Below, piece after piece: positions 60,031 through 64,000 of a DNA stretch of 64,000 bases. This DNA is from Clostridiales bacterium. GTDB taxonomy: Bacteria; Bacillota; Clostridia; Christensenellales; Borkfalkiaceae. Made by a program: the position numbers and the translations under genes. Below the pieces are notes generated by a model. That model was not told the DNA's origin and made no database searches. It saw nothing but the letters and a program-made list of their open reading frames with translations. Positions within the stretch are counted from its first letter, which is position 1, and every line of letters starts with the position of its first letter. The stretch is from NCBI GenBank assembly GCA_015071005.1, contig SVIG01000001.1, positions 309,980 through 373,979 of the forward strand, in the 5' to 3' direction.

Positions 60031-62028
60031 TTGACTAGAAGAAGCAAGAAAATTATGTGGATCGTGATCGCGATCCTCGCCGTAATTTTAATCGGCGTAC
60101 TGCTTTCCGACGTTTTCGATAAAGCAAAAAACATTGCTTATAGCACGTTCTATGAAAAACTCGATTCCGGGGAAATTACGAGCGTTAAAATCGACGGATT
60201 TATTTGGACGGGTAAAGCATACGACGCAAACGGTAAGCTTGTCGAAACGTATAAAACGATTGCGTTTGACGGGTACGGTAGCGCCGATTTTATCAATAAG
60301 CTTGTAGAAGCTGGCGTGACCGTTAAGTTTGTCGATCCCAACGAAAGCAGTATTTGGGAACGTATTTTACCGATCGTAGGTGTGGTTGTGGTTGCGCTTA
60401 TTTTCTGGGCGATTATGCGCAGTGCGGCAGGCGGCGGCAGCGCGGCGATGAACGTTGGTAAATCTAAAGCAAACGTACAAAGCAACATTAAAGTCCGTTT
60501 CACGGACGTTGCCGGCGCGGAAGAAGAAAAGGAAGAATTGCAAGAAGTTGTAGAATTCTTGAAATCTCCGAAAAAGTTCTCTAACCTCGGCGCGAAAATC
60601 CCTTCGGGCGTGCTGCTTGTCGGCCCTCCGGGTACGGGTAAAACCTTGTTTGCCAAAGCGGTTGCCGGGGAAGCGGGCGTGCCCTTCTTTTCGGTGTCCG
60701 GTTCGGACTTCGTAGAAATGTACGTCGGCGTCGGTGCAAAGCGTGTGCGCGATTTGTTCGATTTAGCGAAAAAGAACCAACCCTGCATCATTTTCATTGA
60801 CGAAATCGACGCGGTAGGTAGACGCCGTGGCGCTGGTCTTGGCGGCGGTCACGACGAAAGAGAACAAACCTTAAACCAAATCCTTGTGCAAATGGACGGC
60901 TTTGAAAACAGCGACGGCATTATCGTAATGGCGGCGACGAACCGTGAAGATATCCTCGACCCTGCATTGCTCCGTCCCGGTCGTTTTGATAGAAGAATCA
61001 ACGTAAACCTGCCTGACGTTAAGGGCAGAGAACAAATTTTGAAGGTGCACGCAAGAAACAAACCGATGGCGGCGGACGTCAACTTTAAGACGGTGGCTCG
61101 AATCACGGCAGGCTTCTCGGGTGCGGAACTTGCAAACCTTTTGAACGAAGCGGCAATTTTGGCGGCTCGCGCAGGCAAGAAGTTGATCGGAAATCTTGAA
61201 TTGTACGACGGTATCAACAAAGTATTGATGGGCCCTGCAAAGAGAAGCCGCGTCGTTACCGAATCGGATAAACGTTGTACGGCATATCACGAAGCAGGTC
61301 ACGCGATCTTGGCGAGTCTTTGCGAGCATTGCGATCCCGTACACGAAGTTTCCATTATCCCCCGCGGTCGCGCGGCAGGTTACACCATGACCAGACCGGA
61401 AACGGACGATAACGACGTTTCGTATAACAAGCTTGTAGATAATATTTGTATGTCGCTCGGCGGCCGTGTAGCGGAAGAGCTTGTCATTAAAGACATCACG
61501 ACGGGCGCAAGCGCGGATATTCAACACGTATCCGAAATCGCGCGTAGAATGGTTACGCAATGGGGTATGAGCGATAAGCTTGGGCTCGTTGCATACGATT
61601 CTGATCAACCCGTGTTTATGGGTATGGAATACGGTCACCAAAGCCGCGGCGGCTATTCGCAGGAAACGGCGGCGGCAATCGACGCGGAAGTGCGTAGACT
61701 TGTTGCCGAAGCGCATGAAAGAGCGAAGAAACTCTTGACGGAAAACCGTAGTATTCTTGACAATATGGCGCGCGTACTTGTGGAAAAGGAAACGATTTAC
61801 AACGAAGAAGTGTCCTTGCTTATGAAGGGCGCGTCCTATAAAGAAGTCATCGAAGCGATGGAAAACGCGGAAGAATCGCACAGGGCAAACCCGTTTGTTC
61901 GCGTGACAGCTACGGATAAGGCGCACGTGATTGAGGACGAAACCGAAAAGGTCGAAGAAACGAAAACGACGGAAGCGGTTGAAACGGTGGAAACGTCTGC
62001 GGAAGAAAATACGGAAGATAAAGAATAA
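60031..62028 (+). CDS. ftsH: ATP-dependent membrane zinc protease FtsH (TTG start)
   Basis: 665 residues from a TTG start with AAAGGAG. Two membrane helices (~8-26 and ~115-135) flank the extracytoplasmic domain. AAA core: Walker [20 protein letters not shown] (~197-215), Walker [13 protein letters not shown] (~253), second-region-of-homology [11 protein letters not shown], and zinc ligand HEAGHAI (~427). It degrades misfolded membrane and regulatory proteins. The tail is rich in Glu and Thr (~40 residues), longer than usual. Confidence 0.96.
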   Translation: MTRRSKKIMWIVIAILAVILIGVLLSDVFDKAKNIAYSTFYEKLDSGEITSVKIDGFIWTGKAYDANGKLVETYKTIAFDGYGSADFINKLVEAGVTVKFVDPNESSIWERILPIVGVVVVALIFWAIMRSAAGGGSAAMNVGKSKANVQSNIKVRFTDVAGAEEEKEELQEVVEFLKSPKKFSNLGAKIPSGVLLVGPPGTGKTLFAKAVAGEAGVPFFSVSGSDFVEMYVGVGAKRVRDLFDLAKKNQPCIIFIDEIDAVGRRRGAGLGGGHDEREQTLNQILVQMDGFENSDGIIVMAATNREDILDPALLRPGRFDRRINVNLPDVKGREQILKVHARNKPMAADVNFKTVARITAGFSGAELANLLNEAAILAARAGKKLIGNLELYDGINKVLMGPAKRSRVVTESDKRCTAYHEAGHAILASLCEHCDPVHEVSIIPRGRAAGYTMTRPETDDNDVSYNKLVDNICMSLGGRVAEELVIKDITTGASADIQHVSEIARRMVTQWGMSDKLGLVAYDSDQPVFMGMEYGHQSRGGYSQETAAAIDAEVRRLVAEAHERAKKLLTENRSILDNMARVLVEKETIYNEEVSLLMKGASYKEVIEAMENAEESHRANPFVRVTATDKAHVIEDETEKVEETKTTEAVETVETSAEENTEDKE

Positions 62029-62035
62029 CAAATAC

Positions 62036-62065
62036 AACGGAGTCACCTTTTTTGGCGACTCCGTT
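62036..62065 (+). terminator. Terminator-like hairpin after ftsH
   Basis: AACGGAGTC / GACTCCGTT with a loop of about 12 nt, 8 bp past the stop codon; the T-run is inside the loop rather than after the stem. Confidence 0.55.
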
Positions 62066-62095
62066 GCGCTAATAGGATATAGTGGTAGGTGAAAG

Positions 62096-62929
62096 ATGAA
62101 CAAACCGAAACGTAGAAAATCATTTAACGTGGATTTTGAACGGCGCAACGCGCCGATTTCGTTGATTGTCAGCGACGTGGATGGCGAGAGCTTTGATAAA
62201 AAGGAGCTTCGCAACCGCGCGGCGTATTTTCTTTTGAACGGTGCGCCGGAATTTTCGGTCAACGAAGAAAATGGGAAACTGAAATTGCTCGCGGCGGATA
62301 AGGACTTCTACGCATACAAGGGTACGGGCGCAACGGAAGTGCAGGTACGCATTTACCATTTCACCGAGAACAACGCGGAAACCTTTTCTTGCATTGAAAA
62401 GTTAAAAGCGGAAAACTTGGAAACGATGGAAGAGGCTTATTTAATGCAGCGTCTTGTCAAAGAGTTTGCTTTAACGCAAGACGACGTGGCGGCGCTGATC
62501 GGTAGATCCCGTCCGGCGGTGGCGAACACCTTGCGGCTTTTGACGTTAGAACCGGAAGTGATAGGGCTTATTGAAAGCGGTAAGCTTTCCGCAGGTCACG
62601 CAAGAACGCTTGTGAAAGTGCCGAAAAATCAGCAGTATGGGTTTGCGGCGGAAGCGATTAAGCGAGGATACACGGTGCGTGAAATGGAGCGCGCGGTGAA
62701 GGCGTTTTTAACGCCGCCCGAAGTGTTGCAAGCGGAAAAGGACGCGAAAGCGGCGATGAAGAGCGCGGAGTTAAAGGCGTTTGTTGAGCGTATGCGCAGC
62801 GTATTTCGCACAAAAGTTTCCTTGATAGGGAACGACAAAAAGGGCAGAATTTACATAGATTATTATTCCGCGGAGGATTTGTACCGTTTTGAAGAGCTTT
62901 TGAATGTGATTGAAGACTTCAACGATTAA
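62096..62929 (+). CDS. parB: ParB-like partition protein with divergent N-terminal domain
   Basis: 277 residues. The centre is a clear ParB helix-turn-helix region (LETMEEAYLMQRLVKEFALT, QDDVAALIGRSRPAVANTLR, GKLSAGHARTLVKVP; about 105-180), with a C-terminal dimerisation domain (~225-277). The first ~95 residues lack the ParB/Srx CTPase signatures: I see neither the GERRxRA box nor the ENxQRxxLxPxEEA segment. A parS-like site lies at 16738 in the same window. No parA is adjacent. It may be a nucleotide-independent or strongly diverged ParB, or another ParB-like regulator. Confidence 0.8.
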   Translation: MNKPKRRKSFNVDFERRNAPISLIVSDVDGESFDKKELRNRAAYFLLNGAPEFSVNEENGKLKLLAADKDFYAYKGTGATEVQVRIYHFTENNAETFSCIEKLKAENLETMEEAYLMQRLVKEFALTQDDVAALIGRSRPAVANTLRLLTLEPEVIGLIESGKLSAGHARTLVKVPKNQQYGFAAEAIKRGYTVREMERAVKAFLTPPEVLQAEKDAKAAMKSAELKAFVERMRSVFRTKVSLIGNDKKGRIYIDYYSAEDLYRFEELLNVIEDFND

Positions 62930-62946
62930 ACGCGTACACGGTATAC
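62926..62946 (-). repeat. Dispersed element, form B (overlaps parB stop)
   Basis: Minus strand GTATACCGTGTACGCGTTTAA, with two substitutions; its 3' end overlaps the parB stop codon. Confidence 0.75.
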
Positions 62947-62949
62947 GTA

Positions 62950-62984
62950 AAATCGCCGTCACTTGGTAAAAGTGGCGGCGGTTT
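62950..62984. terminator. Terminator hairpin after parB
   Basis: AATCGCCGTCACTT / AAGTGGCGGCGGTTT imperfect stem with a short loop. Confidence 0.7.
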
Positions 62985-63001
62985 ATTTGTAAAAAAGCAA
63001 G

Positions 63002-63029
63002 AAAAAATCCCGTCCAAAGACGGGATTTT
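63002..63029 (-). terminator. Terminator of the 73-aa gene
   Basis: AAAAATCCCGTC / GACGGGATTTT with a 4-nt loop, between converging transcripts. Confidence 0.8.
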
Positions 63030-63043
63030 CTTTTGAGAACATT

Positions 63044-63265
63044 TTACAGTTCAAAAACAGGCTTTCCTAAAAGCAGGAATACGATATCGAGGATCCAAGT
63101 GATAACCGTACCAACGAAAATCCAAACGAGGCCGAGAACGATACCTGCGGTCGTACCTTTGCAAATACGGTAAATACCATAGAAAATACCGTCAAGGAAA
63201 GGAAGAGCCAAAATAATCTTCACGATAAGGGGAAGAGAATCAAGCCATTTTCTATAAGCGTCCAT
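63044..63265 (-). CDS. Small membrane protein, 73 aa
   Basis: Two hydrophobic helices (about 13-32 and 38-66), IVKIILALPFLDGIFYGIYR and AGIVLGLVWIFVGTVITWIL. AAGGAGG precedes the start. The pattern is of small two-helix Clostridial membrane proteins of unknown function. Single-gene transcript. Confidence 0.75.
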   Translation of the reverse strand: MDAYRKWLDSLPLIVKIILALPFLDGIFYGIYRICKGTTAGIVLGLVWIFVGTVITWILDIVFLLLGKPVFEL

Positions 63266-63362
63266 GATTTAACCTCCTTTTATTTTTATAATAATATTAT
63301 ACTATGTGTGTATGTCTTTGTCAACAGCTATGCAAAAAATTTTTTTGTGAAAAATAGAAAAA

Positions 63363-63626
63363 TTAGTCGTTTTTTTCTTCGCGATCATTTGTCTTTTCGA
63401 TAGGAGTCGTTTTAGTAGGGTGAAAAAAATCCCCAGGTGTAGGATCGTCCTTGTGTTCTTGCTTTTCTTGTGCGCTTTTGCACAAAAGCATTAAGATCCA
63501 AAAAAGTGCCGCGCCGGCAATACAAATAATCACGCCTACCCAATCCCAAAAAGTGCTTGCAGGTAAAATCGCGGCTAAAAACGCTGCGGCAATAATCGTA
63601 AAAACAATTCTCAAGGTCTTTAACAT
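63363..63626 (-). CDS. Small membrane protein with charged tail, 87 aa
   Basis: Two hydrophobic helices (~6-24 and ~29-48) followed by a charged C-terminal tail (KSAQEKQEHKDDPTPGDFFH and more) presumably in the cytoplasm. AAGGAG precedes the start. No recognised family; probably its own transcript. Confidence 0.65.
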   Translation of the reverse strand: MLKTLRIVFTIIAAAFLAAILPASTFWDWVGVIICIAGAALFWILMLLCKSAQEKQEHKDDPTPGDFFHPTKTTPIEKTNDREEKND

Positions 63627-64000
63627 GGTTTTGCTCCTTATATATAATATTGTATCACGCGCGCGCGCGAAAAGTCAAGAGAAAAGCCTTTGGGGCGGCG
63701 TTTATTCTTTTACAAAATTTTATGAAAAAAGTCAAAAAATGTTATAAAAAACGTTTGACTAGGCAAAAATAAAGTGGTAATATATACAAGCTAACGCTGA
63801 GTCGGGCATGAATTATAGCGCGAAAAAACTTTTTGAAAAAAGTTAAAAAAAGTGCGAAAAAATGCTTGACAACGGAAAACGGTTTGTGGTATTATATACA
63901 AGCTGTCGCCGAGAAAGCGGCAAGCCCGGGCTGAAGCTCGGAAAGAGAAGATTAAAAATGGAATAAGAAAGAAATGAGATTTTATTTGACAAACAAGCAA
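63627..64000 (+). promoter_or_regulatory. Tandem promoters at the right edge, probably of a stable-RNA operon
   Basis: TTGACT (63755-63760), 17 bp, TAATAT (63778-63783); TTGACA (63866-63871), 18 bp, TATTAT (63890-63895); a third TTGACA at 63986. The first two share GTGG before the -10 and a copied start region TATACAAGCT. No coding region lies between. Such stacked strong promoters with duplicated leaders are usual ahead of rRNA operons; the gene itself is outside the window. Confidence 0.55.

Noticed and set aside
62338..62356. Dispersed-element copy in parB (GCAGGTACGCATT)
   Set aside because: 13 of 19 or so bases match; too weak to separate from chance in a G-rich coding region.
1..64000. 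CRISPR arrays, tRNA, tmRNA or SRP RNA genes
   Set aside because: No regularly spaced direct repeats with unique spacers and no cloverleaf or conserved RNA core found by reading both strands; short or divergent RNAs could be missed by eye.

Overview
The window looks like a near-origin chromosomal segment of an endospore-forming, low-to-mid GC Firmicute of the class Clostridia, probably an uncultured gut lineage. The evidence is a gerA-type germination operon, yyaC, a spoIVFA/spoIVFB pair, ricT, Firmicute gene order around rpmH-rnpA-yidD-yidC-jag, dnaN and rsmG, and strong Shine-Dalgarno and sigma-A-like promoters. No rRNA, tRNA or CRISPR is visible, but tandem strong promoters at the right edge suggest that a stable-RNA operon follows.

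Layout. 1-5.06 kb: a sugar-acid/rhamnoside catabolic block (uxuA, a GH78-like rhamnosidase, a chimeric ORF) divergent from an AraC regulator, then a 129-bp IS3 relic. 5.6-11.6 kb: a GNAT protein, then a transcript with a terminator/antiterminator-like leader, a 48-aa peptide and a 1667-aa exported protein ending in a Hint (intein-like) domain. 11.8-14.1 kb: YugP-type peptidase, rsmI and a TrmN6-like methylase. 14.2-18.2 kb: gerAA-AB-AC, with a near-perfect parS inside gerAB. 18.2-26.75 kb: two clusters of DnaA boxes flank cvpA, yyaC, queT (with a preQ1-II-like leader), jag, yidC, yidD, rnpA, rpmH, dnaN and an SLOG protein. dnaA is not in its usual place between rpmH and dnaN. 26.7-36 kb: rsmG, ricT, holB, an XRE/small-protein divergent pair, rplU-rpmA, an EamA exporter and tig-clpP-clpX. 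36-44.8 kb: rqcH, two PH-like paralogs, engB, lon and a BY-kinase pair. 45-51.3 kb: spoIVFA-spoIVFB-rng, a Cas4-like nuclease, a tandem OB-fold protein and a polysaccharide deacetylase. 51.5-59.8 kb: an alaR/alaT-like pair separated by a hairpin array, greA-lysS, an unknown membrane-anchored protein, a decarboxylase-tmk pair and mntP. 60-64 kb: ftsH, a ParB-like protein without recognisable CTPase motifs, and small membrane proteins.

The most unusual signal is a short dispersed DNA motif of about 20 bp inside a roughly 35-bp AT-flanked unit. It occurs about 17-20 times in 64 kb, on both strands, in two forms sharing the half GTACGCGTTGAA: form A begins GGGGGCAG and form B begins GGGATACCAT. 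Copies lie between genes and also inside unrelated coding regions, where form A is repeatedly read in the same frame as Gly-Ala-Gly-Thr-Ser. It behaves either like a protein-tolerated palindromic/short insertion family or like a selected DNA signal such as an uptake sequence.

All function calls rest on reading the translated sequence and knowledge of the families; no database search was run.
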